From contig NZ_JAQGKZ010000054.1 of assembly GCF_028289855.1 (NCBI RefSeq), forward strand, positions 1 to 49,101: a stretch of DNA of 49,101 nt, read 5' to 3'. Positions 41,244-49,101 of the stretch are shown one piece after another. The notes under the pieces are model-generated. The model worked only from the letters and a program-made list of their open reading frames with translations, made no database searches and was not told the origin of the DNA. Numbering within the stretch: position 1 is the first letter of the stretch; every line of letters begins with the position of its first letter. The DNA is from Sphingomonas bacterium (GTDB lineage Bacteria; Pseudomonadota; Alphaproteobacteria; Sphingomonadales; Sphingomonadaceae). A program made the position numbers and the translations under genes.

Positions 41244-41683
41244 CCGAACAGCTTTTCCTGATCGCGCACATCGCCGGGCGCGGCGTCGCGATCGATTCGG
41301 CGCAAGTCGAATCGGTGGTCGATATCGGTCACGTCACCCCGACCCCGCGAGTCGCCCGGCACATCCGCGGGCTTGCCGCGTTGCGCAGCCGAGTCGTCAC
41401 GGTAATCGACACGCACGCAGCGCTCGGCATGCCGCCGCTCGGCATCGCCGGATCGCGCGCGGTCATCACGGTGATCGACGGGCATCATTATGCGGTGCTG
41501 GTCGATTCGCTGGAGGATGTCGCGCCGTTCGTGTCCTCGCCATTGCCCTCGGGCATTGCGCTCGACGGGGGGTGGCGTGAGGCGGGCTGCGGCCAGATCG
41601 AGCGCGACGGCGAGCCGATCCTCGCGATCGACCTGACCGCGCTGATTCACGGCCCGTCGGTCGATTCGGTGGCGGTCAATTAA
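41240..41683 (+). CDS. cheW: Chemotaxis coupling protein CheW
   Basis: 147 residues, start overlapping the cheA stop. A single CheW domain: FLIAHIAGRGVAIDSAQVES, VARHIRGLAALRSRVVTVID, and a final IDLTALIHG. It links receptors to the kinase. No receptor gene is in the window. Confidence 0.9.
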   Translation: MTEQLFLIAHIAGRGVAIDSAQVESVVDIGHVTPTPRVARHIRGLAALRSRVVTVIDTHAALGMPPLGIAGSRAVITVIDGHHYAVLVDSLEDVAPFVSSPLPSGIALDGGWREAGCGQIERDGEPILAIDLTALIHGPSVDSVAVN

Positions 41684-41745
41684 CTCGCCACTCACAGTTT
41701 GCCGCTAAATCCTTGGTAGGGGCCAAGTAACAGGGTGTTTCGGTC

Positions 41746-42111
41746 ATGAAGACGTGTCTGGTTGTCGACGATTCCAAGGTGATCCGTAAGGTCGCCCGCC
41801 ATATTCTCGAGACGCTCGATTTCGAGGTGAGCGAAGCCGCTGACGGGCGCGAGGCGCTCGACAGCTGCATGGCGAACGTACCCGACGTGATCCTGCTCGA
41901 CTGGAACATGCCGGTGATGAGCGGAATGGATTTTCTGCGCGCGCTGCGCGACACGGCGCTCGCCAGCCGCCCTAAGGTGGTGTTCTGCACGACCGAGAAC
42001 GGCATGGCCTATATCCGCGCCGCGATCGAAGCGGGCGCCGACGAATATGTCATGAAGCCGTTCGATCGCGAGACGCTGGAAAGTAAGCTCCAAATCGTCG
42101 GTATGGCTTGA
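41746..42111 (+). CDS. cheY: Single-domain response regulator (CheY-like)
   Basis: 121 residues. A full receiver domain: acidic pair Asp8-Asp9, phospho-acceptor Asp52 in LLDWNMPVMSG, the Thr of VFCTTENG, and Lys in YVMKPFD. No output domain. The alpha4 side reads ENGMAYIRAAIEAGADEY, a form usual for the regulator linked to chpT-che clusters. Its target may be the flagellar motor or another regulator. Confidence 0.9.
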   Translation: MKTCLVVDDSKVIRKVARHILETLDFEVSEAADGREALDSCMANVPDVILLDWNMPVMSGMDFLRALRDTALASRPKVVFCTTENGMAYIRAAIEAGADEYVMKPFDRETLESKLQIVGMA

Positions 42112-42138
42112 TTTCGGCCCAGTAGCGGCTTTGCCGAG

Positions 42139-43197
42139 ATGGCCGTGCCGGTCCCAGACAGCGAAGAATTCGACGCCCCGCCGTCGGTCCTGATCGTCGA
42201 CGATTCGGTTGTCGCGCGGGCCGTGATGGCGCGCGCGATCGACGGTGCCGGGCGGTTCATCGTCGCGGGGGCGGTTCAAGACGCGTACGCAGCACAGGCG
42301 TTCCTCGCCAAGCACCGAGTCGACGTGATCGTGCTCGACATCGAAATGCCGGGGATCGACGGGCTGACCGCCTTGCCGGACCTGCTCGCCGCGAGCCGCG
42401 GCGCACGCGTGCTAATTGTGTCATCGGCCTGTGCGGATGGCGCCGCGACCACGGTTCAGGCGCTGGCGCTCGGCGCCGCCGATACGCTGGTCAAGCCCGA
42501 CGTCGGCGCGTTCGCGGGCCGCTTCGCCGACCTGCTCAACGAAAAGATCGAGCGGCTGGTCGAGCCCGACGCGGTGGTTGCGCCGCGCACGCCTGCGGCG
42601 AGCATCGCGCCCGGCGACGATTTCGACATCGTCGCGATCGGCGCCTCGACCGGGGGCATCCACGCGCTCAGCCTGTTACTGCGGTCGTTGCCGGTAGAGT
42701 TCCGGTTGCCGGTGCTGATCACGCAGCATTTGCCCGACTCGTTCATGCCGTATTTCGCGGCGCAAGTGGCGGTGCTCGCCGGGCGCCCGTGCGAAGTCGC
42801 CGAGGATCACGCGCGAATTCGCCCCGGCCGCATCCTGATCGCCCCTGGGCGCGCGCACATGCGTTGCGTGTCGATGGGAGACGGCGCCGCGGTGCGGCTA
42901 TCGACCATGCCCGCGCCGAGCGGCTGTGTGCCGTCCGTCGATCCGATGCTCGAATCGGTCGCCGAAACCTATGGCGCACGTGCACTCGGCGTTGTGCTGA
43001 GCGGGATGGGCCGCGACGGCGCGATCGGCGCCGCCGCGCTCGCCAGTACAGGCGGCAGTGTCGTCGTGCAGGATCGTGCATCGTCGGTGATCTGGGGCAT
43101 GCCCGGCGCGGTTGTGGCGGGCGGCATCGCCGACGCGATCCTGCCGCCCGATGAAATCGGCCAGCTCATCGCGCGGCGGCGGCGTCCCGTATGTTGA
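42139..43197 (+). CDS. cheB: Chemotaxis glutamate methylesterase CheB
   Basis: 352 residues. Receiver domain about 15-135 with Asp67 (VLDIEMPGIDG), then the esterase domain with its triad: Ser in GASTGG, His in ITQHLPDSF, Asp in GMGRDGA. It demethylates or deamidates chemoreceptors when phosphorylated by CheA. It overlaps cheR by 7 nt. Confidence 0.93.
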   Translation: MAVPVPDSEEFDAPPSVLIVDDSVVARAVMARAIDGAGRFIVAGAVQDAYAAQAFLAKHRVDVIVLDIEMPGIDGLTALPDLLAASRGARVLIVSSACADGAATTVQALALGAADTLVKPDVGAFAGRFADLLNEKIERLVEPDAVVAPRTPAASIAPGDDFDIVAIGASTGGIHALSLLLRSLPVEFRLPVLITQHLPDSFMPYFAAQVAVLAGRPCEVAEDHARIRPGRILIAPGRAHMRCVSMGDGAAVRLSTMPAPSGCVPSVDPMLESVAETYGARALGVVLSGMGRDGAIGAAALASTGGSVVVQDRASSVIWGMPGAVVAGGIADAILPPDEIGQLIARRRRPVC

Positions 43198-44009
43198 ACC
43201 CTTGCCCCACCGGCCCGATCGCCGAATTCGCCGCGTTGCTGGAGGCGCGCACCGGTCAGCAGATCGATGCCAACCGCCGCTGGCGGATAGAAACCGCGCT
43301 CAAACCCTCGATGCGCGACACCGGGCACGAGTCGCTCGACAGCATGGCCGCCGCGATCAAGGCCGATCGCACCGGCGCGCTGGCCAACCGCGTGGTCGAC
43401 GAATTGCTCAACCAGGAGAGCTCGTTCTTCCGCGACGCACCGGTGTTCGACCTGATCGCGAACGTCATTGCAGCCGTACCGGCCACGCGCCGTCCGCGGA
43501 TTTGGTCGGCGGGTTGCTCGACTGGGCAGGAACCGCTCAGCCTGGCGATGCTGTTCGCCGAAAAGCTCGACGAGCAGATGCCCGAAATCGTCGCGACCGA
43601 TGTGTCGGCCTCGGCGCTGGATCGCGCCAAGGCGGGGCGCTTTACGCAATTCGAAATCCAGCGCGGGCTGCCGATCCGGCGCATGATGCAATGGTTCGAC
43701 ACCGTCGATGGCGATTGGATCGCCAACCCCGGCCTGACCCGGATGGTGTCGTTCCGTCGCATGAACCTGGTCGCCGATCCGTTGCCGATCGGGCGGTTGG
43801 TCGTGATCCTGTGCCGCAACGTCCTGCTGTATTTCTCGCTCGATTTGCGCCGCAAGGTGCTCGAGCGGCTGGCGCAGGTGCTGCGGCCAGAGGGGTTGCT
43901 GGTGCTGGGCGCGGGCGAGACGGTGATCGGCCAGACCGACGCGTTCAAGCCGAGCCAGCGCTATCGCGGACTGTACGAGCCGACTTGGCCCGCCGCTGCC
44001 GCGGCCTGA
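43191..44009 (+). CDS. cheR: Chemotaxis protein methyltransferase CheR
   Basis: 272 residues from ATG 43191. Helical N-terminal domain, then the SAM-binding domain with LNQESSFFRD, IWSAGCSTGQEPLSLAML (motif I), ATDVSASALDRA and VILCRNVLLYFS. It methylates receptor glutamates. It lacks the C-terminal pentapeptide-binding extension of some CheR proteins. Last gene of the che cluster. Confidence 0.93.
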   Translation: MLNPCPTGPIAEFAALLEARTGQQIDANRRWRIETALKPSMRDTGHESLDSMAAAIKADRTGALANRVVDELLNQESSFFRDAPVFDLIANVIAAVPATRRPRIWSAGCSTGQEPLSLAMLFAEKLDEQMPEIVATDVSASALDRAKAGRFTQFEIQRGLPIRRMMQWFDTVDGDWIANPGLTRMVSFRRMNLVADPLPIGRLVVILCRNVLLYFSLDLRRKVLERLAQVLRPEGLLVLGAGETVIGQTDAFKPSQRYRGLYEPTWPAAAAA

Positions 44010-44047
44010 GGTTTACATTCCGGCTCGAACGCCGCAATTCTGAGGGC

Positions 44048-44737
44048 GTGAGCATCGTCGATACCCCGTCGCCCAATTTCAACGAGCGGCAACTGCCGGT
44101 CACGATGATCGTGCTCCATTACACCGGCATGGAAAGCGCCGAGGCCGCGCTCCAGCGGTTGACCGACCCGGCCGCCGAAGTGTCAGCGCATTACCTGATC
44201 GACGAGGACGGCACCGTTCATCGGCTGGTAGCCGAGGAAAAACGCGCGTGGCATGCCGGCGCGGCGCACTGGCGCGGGATCACCGACGTCAATTCGGCTT
44301 CGATCGGGATCGAACTGGTCAATCCGGGCCACGAATTCGGCTATCGCGACTTCGCGCCCGCGCAGATCGACGCGCTGCTCCCGCTGCTGGCGGACATCAA
44401 GCAGCGGCACGGCATAACCCGCGGCAATATCGTCGGCCATTCGGATATTTCCCCGACCCGCAAGCAGGACCCGGGCGAGCTGTTCCCGTGGTGGAAGCTC
44501 GCCAAGGTCCGCCTCGCGATGCCGCGTCCGACCAAGAACCTGATGGACCCGCTGTGGAGCGACGCCGGTTTCCTGCTCGCGCTCGAACGCTTCGGCTACG
44601 AGGTCACCGACAAGCTCGCCGCAGTCGTCGCGTTCCAGCGCCGTTTCCGCCCCGAACTGATCGACGGCGAGATCGACGGCGAATGCCGCAGCCTGCTCCT
44701 CGCTCTGCTGCTTCCCAAACCGCAAGGCGACGAGTAA
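44048..44737 (+). CDS. N-acetylmuramoyl-L-alanine amidase (AmpD-like)
   Basis: 229 residues, GTG start. An Amidase_2 fold with zinc ligands His in MIVLHYTGM, His in AWHAGAAHW and the final GHSDISPTRKQDPGELFPW (Asp ligand in KQDPG). A C-terminal peptidoglycan-binding-like helical region follows. No signal peptide, so it is cytoplasmic as in AmpD, where it recycles anhydro-muropeptides. It ends 9 bp before the RNase P RNA. Confidence 0.9.
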   Translation: MSIVDTPSPNFNERQLPVTMIVLHYTGMESAEAALQRLTDPAAEVSAHYLIDEDGTVHRLVAEEKRAWHAGAAHWRGITDVNSASIGIELVNPGHEFGYRDFAPAQIDALLPLLADIKQRHGITRGNIVGHSDISPTRKQDPGELFPWWKLAKVRLAMPRPTKNLMDPLWSDAGFLLALERFGYEVTDKLAAVVAFQRRFRPELIDGEIDGECRSLLLALLLPKPQGDE

Positions 44738-44746
44738 GGCCGATCC

Positions 44747-45100
44747 GCCAGAGGGTCGGGCGGCCGCGGGTGCGCAAGCACGCGAGGAAAGTCCGGGCTC
44801 CGCGAAACGACGGTGGCGGGTAACGCCCGCCGGGGGTGACCCCAGGGAAAGTGCCACAGAGAGCAGGTCGCCGGGTTCGCCCGGTAAGAGTGAAAGGGTG
44901 CGGTAAGAGCGCACCGCGTGGCCGGTAACGGTCGCGGCATGGCAAACCCCACCGGGAGCAAGACCGAATAGGGGCGGCATATGGGCTTCGTTTCAGCTCG
45001 TCGTCCGGGTTGGTTGCTTGAGGCGGCGCGCAAGCGTCGCCCTAGAGGAATGGTCGCCGCTCCTTCGGGAGTACAGAACCCGGCTTACAGACCCTCTGGC
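44747..45100 (+). ncRNA. rnpB: RNase P RNA (class A)
   Basis: Ends are set by the P1-type helix GCCAGAGGGTC (44747-44757) with GACCCTCTGGC (45090-45100). The conserved CR-I region GAGGAAAGTCCGGGCTCC lies near 44791-44808, and ACAGAGA and GGGGGTGACCCC-type elements follow. The 3' universal region ends ACAGAACCCGGCTTACAG. It is the catalytic RNA that matures tRNA 5' ends. Length about 354 nt is normal for the class. Confidence 0.95.
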
Positions 45101-45114
45101 ATTTTTCTCTTTCC

Positions 45115-45195
45115 GTCATCCCCGCGAAAGCGGGGACCCAGCTTTCTTGAACCGCATGAGGAAAGAAGCTGGGTTCCCGCTTTCGCGGGGATGAC
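45115..45195. repeat. Inverted repeat element (CCCCGCGAAAGCGGGG type)
   Basis: GTCATCCCCGCGAAAGCGGG with GACCCAGCTTTCTT faces GAAAGAAGCTGGGTT with CCCGCTTTCGCGGGGATGAC. Each arm also folds on its own. It lies 15 bp after rnpB, and a T-rich ATTTTTCTCTTT (45101-45112) separates them, so it may assist transcript ending. Confidence 0.85.
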
Positions 45196-45243
45196 GGTCG
45201 GGAGATGTGGCGTTTCTTTCCCGGCGCCCCTAAGTGCCCCCGC

Positions 45244-45783
45244 ATGGCGCGCGCGACACGGACCGATAATTGGGGTTTCCCCCGCTGGGGCGGCTACGGC
45301 TCGTCGCGCGAGGCGACGACGGTGCGGCTGTGCGACCGTCATGGCTGCACCGAAAAGGGCGATTGCCCCGCGCCCAAATCGCCCAACAGCCCCGAACGCT
45401 GGTATTTCTGCCAGGAGCATGCCGGCGAGTATAATCGCGGCTGGAATTACTTCGAAGGGCTGACCGCCGAGGAAGCCGCTGAGCGCGAAGCGGCCGAAAC
45501 CCGCACTGCCGAAGGCTATACCGCATCGAAGCATAATGCCTGGGCCGGGCCGGGGGATGGCAGTCGGTCGCGCGACGAAATGCGCGCGCTCGACCTGTTC
45601 GACCTCGAACCCGATTGCAGTTTCGACCAGGTCCGCACGGCGTGGCGCAAGATGGCCAAGGAAAACCATCCCGACCTGCGCCCCGGCGACGCCGAAGCGG
45701 CAAAGCGCTTCCAGGCGATCCAGGCGGCGTATGATGTGCTGCGCGTCGCGGAAGAAGAACGCGAGTGGAAGCCGACCGCCTAG
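45244..45783 (+). CDS. J-domain-containing protein
   Basis: 179 residues from ATG 45244 (MARATRTDNWGFPRWGGYG); an earlier in-frame ATG at 45205 overlaps the repeat region. The first ~70 residues hold paired cysteines (VRLCDRHGCTEKGDCPAP, WYFCQEHAGEYN). Residues ~125-172 are a J domain with the HPD tripeptide (KENHPDLRPGD) and RFQAIQAAYDVL. It should stimulate DnaK. The domain order, J at the C-terminus, is typical for this alphaproteobacterial family. Confidence 0.9.
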   Translation: MARATRTDNWGFPRWGGYGSSREATTVRLCDRHGCTEKGDCPAPKSPNSPERWYFCQEHAGEYNRGWNYFEGLTAEEAAEREAAETRTAEGYTASKHNAWAGPGDGSRSRDEMRALDLFDLEPDCSFDQVRTAWRKMAKENHPDLRPGDAEAAKRFQAIQAAYDVLRVAEEEREWKPTA

Positions 45784-45787
45784 CCGT

Positions 45788-46939
45788 CTAACTGGCGCGC
45801 CGCGCCAGCATCGCGAGATAGGCGTCGATCACGGCTTCGTTGACGGGGTCCCATTCATAGACCTTGGCGGCCTCGTGCCCGGCGCGGCCTGCAGCCAGCC
45901 GCAGCGCATCGTCCTGCGCCAGCCGCCCGATCGCGTCGGCATAGGCGCCAACGTCGCGCGGCGGCACCAGGAACCCGGTGACTCCATCCTGCACCAGGTC
46001 GACCGCGCCGGTCGCGATCGCCGCGACCACGGGCACGCCCGCCGCCATCGCCTCCGCCGTCACGTTGCCGAACGTCTCGGTCACGCTGGGGTTGAAGAAC
46101 ACGTCCATCGACGCGACCGCGCGGCCCAGTGCGTCGCCGCTCTGGAAACCGGTGAACACCGCTTCCGGAACCTGGCTGGCGAACCATCCGCGTGCTGGGC
46201 CTTCGCCGATCACCATCACGCGGTGGCGGATGCCGCGCGCCTTCAGCGCCGCGATTACCTCGGCGAAGATGTCGAGGCCCTTTTCGAGCACCAGCCGGCC
46301 GAGAAAGCCGATCGCGACTTCGTCGTCGGCGATCCCCAGCGACTGCCGCCACTCCAGGCTGCGCGCCTGCGGATTGAACCGGTCGTGATCGACCCCGCGC
46401 GACCAGATGCTGATCGGCGTGGTCACGCCCCAGCTGCGCAGCAACTCGCCCGACGACGGCGCGGGCACGACGATCTGCTCGGCGCGATTATAGAAGCGCG
46501 TCGCGAGCTTGATCACCAACGGTACGACGAACCCGATATGGTAATAAGGCGGGTAGGTTTCGAAGCGCGTGTGCATCGAAATGAACGTGGGCAGCCCCTG
46601 CTTGCGCGCCCAGGTCAGCGCGCGGTGGCCGAGAATGTCGGGCGCTGACAGATGGACGATATTGGGCGCGAACGCCTCGACATCGCGGCGGATTTTGGCC
46701 GGAAAGCCGCGCGCCAGCTTGAACTCGTCGCGCCCGCCCGGCATCGCCACCGCGGGCACGCTGACCAGGTCGCCGACCGGGGGGAAGGCCGGGGTGTCGG
46801 TCGTAGGCGAATAGACGCGCACCTTGACCCCGCGCGCGAGCAAATGCCCGACGAGCTTGTTCAGAGCCTGATTCGCGCCGTCCCGGACATAATTGTAATT
46901 GCCCGAGAACAGCGCGACGCGAAGATCGCCCGGTTCCAT
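45788..46939 (-). CDS. Glycosyltransferase, GT4 family
   Basis: 383 residues, GT-B fold. The N-terminal half begins RVALFSGNYNYVRDGANQ and has the HLSAPDILGHRALTWA loop. The donor domain has GFLGRLVLEKGLDIF and the EX7E motif ETFGNVTAEAMAAG. It resembles alpha-mannosyl or glucosyl transferases acting on lipid acceptors; the sugar is not determined. Convergent with the J-domain gene (4-bp gap). Confidence 0.88.
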   Translation of the reverse strand: MEPGDLRVALFSGNYNYVRDGANQALNKLVGHLLARGVKVRVYSPTTDTPAFPPVGDLVSVPAVAMPGGRDEFKLARGFPAKIRRDVEAFAPNIVHLSAPDILGHRALTWARKQGLPTFISMHTRFETYPPYYHIGFVVPLVIKLATRFYNRAEQIVVPAPSSGELLRSWGVTTPISIWSRGVDHDRFNPQARSLEWRQSLGIADDEVAIGFLGRLVLEKGLDIFAEVIAALKARGIRHRVMVIGEGPARGWFASQVPEAVFTGFQSGDALGRAVASMDVFFNPSVTETFGNVTAEAMAAGVPVVAAIATGAVDLVQDGVTGFLVPPRDVGAYADAIGRLAQDDALRLAAGRAGHEAAKVYEWDPVNEAVIDAYLAMLARRAS

Positions 46940-47006
46940 TCGCCGCCCATAGCGGGATGAATGGGGCTTGCCTATCTAAGCCGTACGACAAGACGCGGAG
47001 ATAGTG

Positions 47007-47714
47007 ATGGCGGACCTTTCGGACTTCAAGATCACTGGCAAATGGCCGGCGGAAAATCCTGATATCATTCAGCTTTACGGTTTGCCCACGCCCAACGGCG
47101 TGAAGGTGTCGATCATGCTCGAGGAAACGGGGCTGCCGTACGAGGCGCATCTGGTCGATTTCGCCAAGGACGACCAGAAGTCGCCCGAATTCCTCAGCCT
47201 CAACCCCAACGGCAAAATCCCGGCGATCATCGACCCCAACGGCCCGGACGGCCAGCCGATTGGCTTGTTCGAAAGCGGCGCGATTCTCCTATACCTCGCC
47301 GACAAGACGGGGAAGTTCATCCCCGCCGATCCTGCCGCGCGCTGGGAAACGATCGCGTGGCTGATGTGGCAGATGGGCGGGCTGGGGCCGATGTTCGGGC
47401 AGCTCGGCTTCTTCAACAAGTTCGCCGGGAAGGAGTGGGAGGATAAGCGCCCGCGCGACCGCTATGTCGAGGAGAGCAAGCGGTTGCTCGGTGTGCTCGA
47501 CGCGCGGCTCGATGGGCGGACGTGGATCATGGGCGATGAGTATACGATCGCCGATATCGCGACGTTGGGTTGGGTGCGGAATTTGATCGGGTTTTACGAG
47601 GCGCGGGAGATTGTCGGGTTCGACGGTTTCCAGAACGTCGCGGCCTGGCTGGATCGCGGGCTGGCGCGGCCGGCGGTGCAGAAGGGGCTAACGATTCCGG
47701 CGCGGGCAAGCTAG
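47007..47714 (+). CDS. Glutathione S-transferase (YfcG/YghU-like)
   Basis: 235 residues from ATG 47007 (GTG 47004 is immediately before). Thioredoxin-fold N-terminus IIQLYGLPTPNGVKVSIMLEE with the TPNG active-site turn of nu-class enzymes, NPNGKIPAI cis-Pro, and ESGAILLYLAD. A helical C-terminal domain ends EYTIADIATLGWV. Such proteins often act as disulfide-bond oxidoreductases with glutathione. Confidence 0.93.
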   Translation: MADLSDFKITGKWPAENPDIIQLYGLPTPNGVKVSIMLEETGLPYEAHLVDFAKDDQKSPEFLSLNPNGKIPAIIDPNGPDGQPIGLFESGAILLYLADKTGKFIPADPAARWETIAWLMWQMGGLGPMFGQLGFFNKFAGKEWEDKRPRDRYVEESKRLLGVLDARLDGRTWIMGDEYTIADIATLGWVRNLIGFYEAREIVGFDGFQNVAAWLDRGLARPAVQKGLTIPARAS

Positions 47715-47741
47715 GGTATCGGGGGCTGAGGGAAAAATGTC

Positions 47742-48530
47742 GTGTGGATTGTGCTGGCAGTATTGGGGCAGGCCGCGACGATTTTGGCGACTCCGCTGAG
47801 CGATTGGCAGAATGACCCAGTTACCGGCGCTTCGTGTAGTGCAACGCGCCGATACGACGTGCAGGGATCGCCAGTCGAAATCTCCATAAAACGGGCTTTT
47901 TCAAGTGCTAATCCTGCCGGAATAATATTGAAGTTCGAACGACGCGGCGCTGTAAACAACGGTACCGACCGGCAGGGCAATCAAAGCGTCGCAATCAATC
48001 CTGAGCCGACGATTACGTTCGCACCCTCGGGCTTGATGCTGGACCTCCTCTACAGGGGGACGATCAGCTCGGGCTATGTCGCGGATTTGCCGACCGCGCG
48101 ATATGTCGAGTTCACCCGTAGCACTACGGTCACGGTGGATAGCGGCGATGGTAGTTCGTTCAGCTTGCCGCTTGGTTCGCCCGAATCGGTTGCGCGGTCG
48201 CTCGACGCTTGCCGATCGCGCCGAATTGCCGATTGGGGTTTGGACGAAAAGCAAGTGATAGCCCTTCTCGCGAAAACAACTCAGAGTTGGTTCGCCGACG
48301 TGCGATACCCGCCCGCCGCAAAACGCAGCGGCGTACAGGGAGTGGCGGTGATGATCGTATCTGCCGGTTCAAACGGGAAGGTGTCGTGTCGTGTCGTGCA
48401 AAGCGCCGGGGCACCTGACCTCGATGAAGCCTCGTGTGCCGCCGTTGTAAAACGCGGTTCTTTTCCCCCGACCAAAATCTCCACGACGCGGTATACCGTG
48501 GTCTCGCTGCGATGGGCGCTGGACAATTGA
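47742..48530 (+). CDS. Secreted protein with TonB-C-like domain
   Basis: 262 residues, GTG start. A hydrophobic N-terminus (MWIVLAVLGQAATILATP) acts as signal peptide. The middle is an unrecognised beta-rich domain. The C-terminal ~85 residues, YPPAAKRSGVQGVAVMIVSA to FPPTKI, match the TonB-family C-terminal pattern common in sphingomonads. Two Cys pairs may form disulfides. Codon use is more AT-tolerant than in neighbours. It is not a full TonB because no Pro-rich spacer is present. Confidence 0.7.
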   Translation: MWIVLAVLGQAATILATPLSDWQNDPVTGASCSATRRYDVQGSPVEISIKRAFSSANPAGIILKFERRGAVNNGTDRQGNQSVAINPEPTITFAPSGLMLDLLYRGTISSGYVADLPTARYVEFTRSTTVTVDSGDGSSFSLPLGSPESVARSLDACRSRRIADWGLDEKQVIALLAKTTQSWFADVRYPPAAKRSGVQGVAVMIVSAGSNGKVSCRVVQSAGAPDLDEASCAAVVKRGSFPPTKISTTRYTVVSLRWALDN

Positions 48531-48581
48531 AGCCTAAGCTTTTTGTTCCCTTAACGTTCCAAGTCGTCTAAACCCTCTCAT

Positions 48582-49101
48582 ATGGCCAAACCGCAAAAAC
48601 GCTACGTCTGCCAATCGTGCGGCTCGGTCGGGTCGCGGTGGCAGGGGCAATGCGTCGATTGCAGTGAGTGGAACACGCTGGTCGAAGAGGTCGGCGGCAA
48701 CGTCACGCCGTTTCAGGCCAAGCATAATCTGCAATCCGGCGGGCGATCGATCCAGCTGATCGGGCTCGATGCCGAAGTGACCTTGCCAGAACGCATGGCG
48801 ACCGGGATCGCCGAGCTCGACCGTGCGATGGGGGGCGGGTTCGTCGAATCGTCCGCCACGCTGATCGGGGGCGATCCGGGGATCGGGAAGTCGACCTTGC
48901 TGCTCCAGGCGGCCGCCGAACTCGCGCGGCGCGGGCAGCGCGTGGTGTATGTGTCGGGCGAGGAAGCCGCCGATCAGGTGCGGCTGCGCGCGCGACGGCT
49001 CGGGCTGGGCGATGCGCACGTTGAGCTCGCCGCGGCGACATCGACTCGCGATATCCTGACGACCTTGGGGCAGGGGCAGCCGCCCGCGATGCTGGTGATC
49101 G
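48582..49101 (+). CDS. radA: DNA repair protein RadA (5' part, cut by the window end)
   Basis: Starts at ATG 48582 and stays open to the last base (173 codons plus one base). The N-terminal zinc finger CQSCGS...CVDC is followed by TGIAELDRAMGGGFV, Walker A GGDPGIGKSTLLLQ and the RadA-type VVYVSGEEAADQVRLRARRLG. It is a RecA-like branch-migration helicase used in recombination. The C-terminal Lon-like domain would lie beyond the window. Confidence 0.95.
   Translation, partial: MAKPQKRYVCQSCGSVGSRWQGQCVDCSEWNTLVEEVGGNVTPFQAKHNLQSGGRSIQLIGLDAEVTLPERMATGIAELDRAMGGGFVESSATLIGGDPGIGKSTLLLQAAAELARRGQRVVYVSGEEAADQVRLRARRLGLGDAHVELAAATSTRDILTTLGQGQPPAMLVI

Noticed and set aside
48529..48546. GAAGC/GCTTT hairpin plus T run after the TonB-C-like gene as a terminator
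   Set aside because: Only about five weak pairs with a 4-nt loop; too unstable to call.

Overview
The window comes from a GC-rich alphaproteobacterium, most probably a Sphingomonadales member (Sphingomonas or a close relative). This is inferred from the exosortase A (XrtA) polysaccharide locus, the chpT-che cluster, the small SRP RNA upstream of dnaX, and the dispersed inverted-repeat units typical of sphingomonads. No database search was possible. Family names rest on motifs and context.

Layout. (1) 51-991: a tRNA-Ala(GGC) whose 3' end is duplicated 865 bp downstream. The two copies bracket the wreck of an integrated element: a truncated integrase, a metallo-beta-lactamase-fold fragment and otherwise no gene. 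(2) 1125-3248: a secreted esterase-like hydrolase and trxB, divergently transcribed. (3) 3250-20176: the XrtA locus. A minus-strand arm (two hydrolases and a carrier protein) diverges from a long, tightly coupled plus-strand arm: acyl-CoA ligase, PLP decarboxylase, EpsE-like export lipoprotein, chain-length determinant, tyrosine kinase, outer-membrane protein, ATPase, deacetylase, FemAB-like protein, glycosyltransferase, exosortase-EpsI and amidotransferase. A fused peroxiredoxin-like/2OG-Fe(II) oxygenase follows directly. (4) 21310-24925: small membrane proteins, a 61-residue HTH-like protein and a polyamine pair (deoxyhypusine-synthase-like enzyme and ornithine/lysine decarboxylase). The decarboxylase lies behind a structured leader resembling the alphaproteobacterial speF motif. 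(5) 25011-30092: threonine dehydratase, small proteins, an alpha/beta hydrolase, two tandem cysteine desulfurases and a [2Fe-2S] ferredoxin. (6) 30195-33093: SRP RNA flanked by two small secreted basic proteins that share a C-terminal Cys motif, then dnaX and a YbaB-type gene. (7) 33196-37669 (minus): an amine oxidase-MtgA fusion, a membrane protein, rpoH and an RluD-type pseudouridine synthase. (8) 37688-44009: a JAMM peptidase, chpT, then cheA-cheW-cheY-cheB-cheR without a chemoreceptor. (9) 44048-49101: AmpD-like amidase, RNase P RNA, J-domain protein, GT4 glycosyltransferase, GST, a TonB-C-like secreted protein and the 5' part of radA, cut by the window edge.

How the genes work together. 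The XrtA locus should build, export and modify an exopolysaccharide and process PEP-CTERM proteins, none of which is encoded here. Its carrier-ligase-decarboxylase-hydrolase module has no established chemistry and is the best candidate for an undescribed pathway. Other points worth pursuing are the oxidase-transglycosylase fusion, the paired Cys-motif peptides around the SRP RNA gene, the decarboxylase leader RNA, a terminator that contains the next gene's ribosome-binding site, and the unusual CheA architecture.
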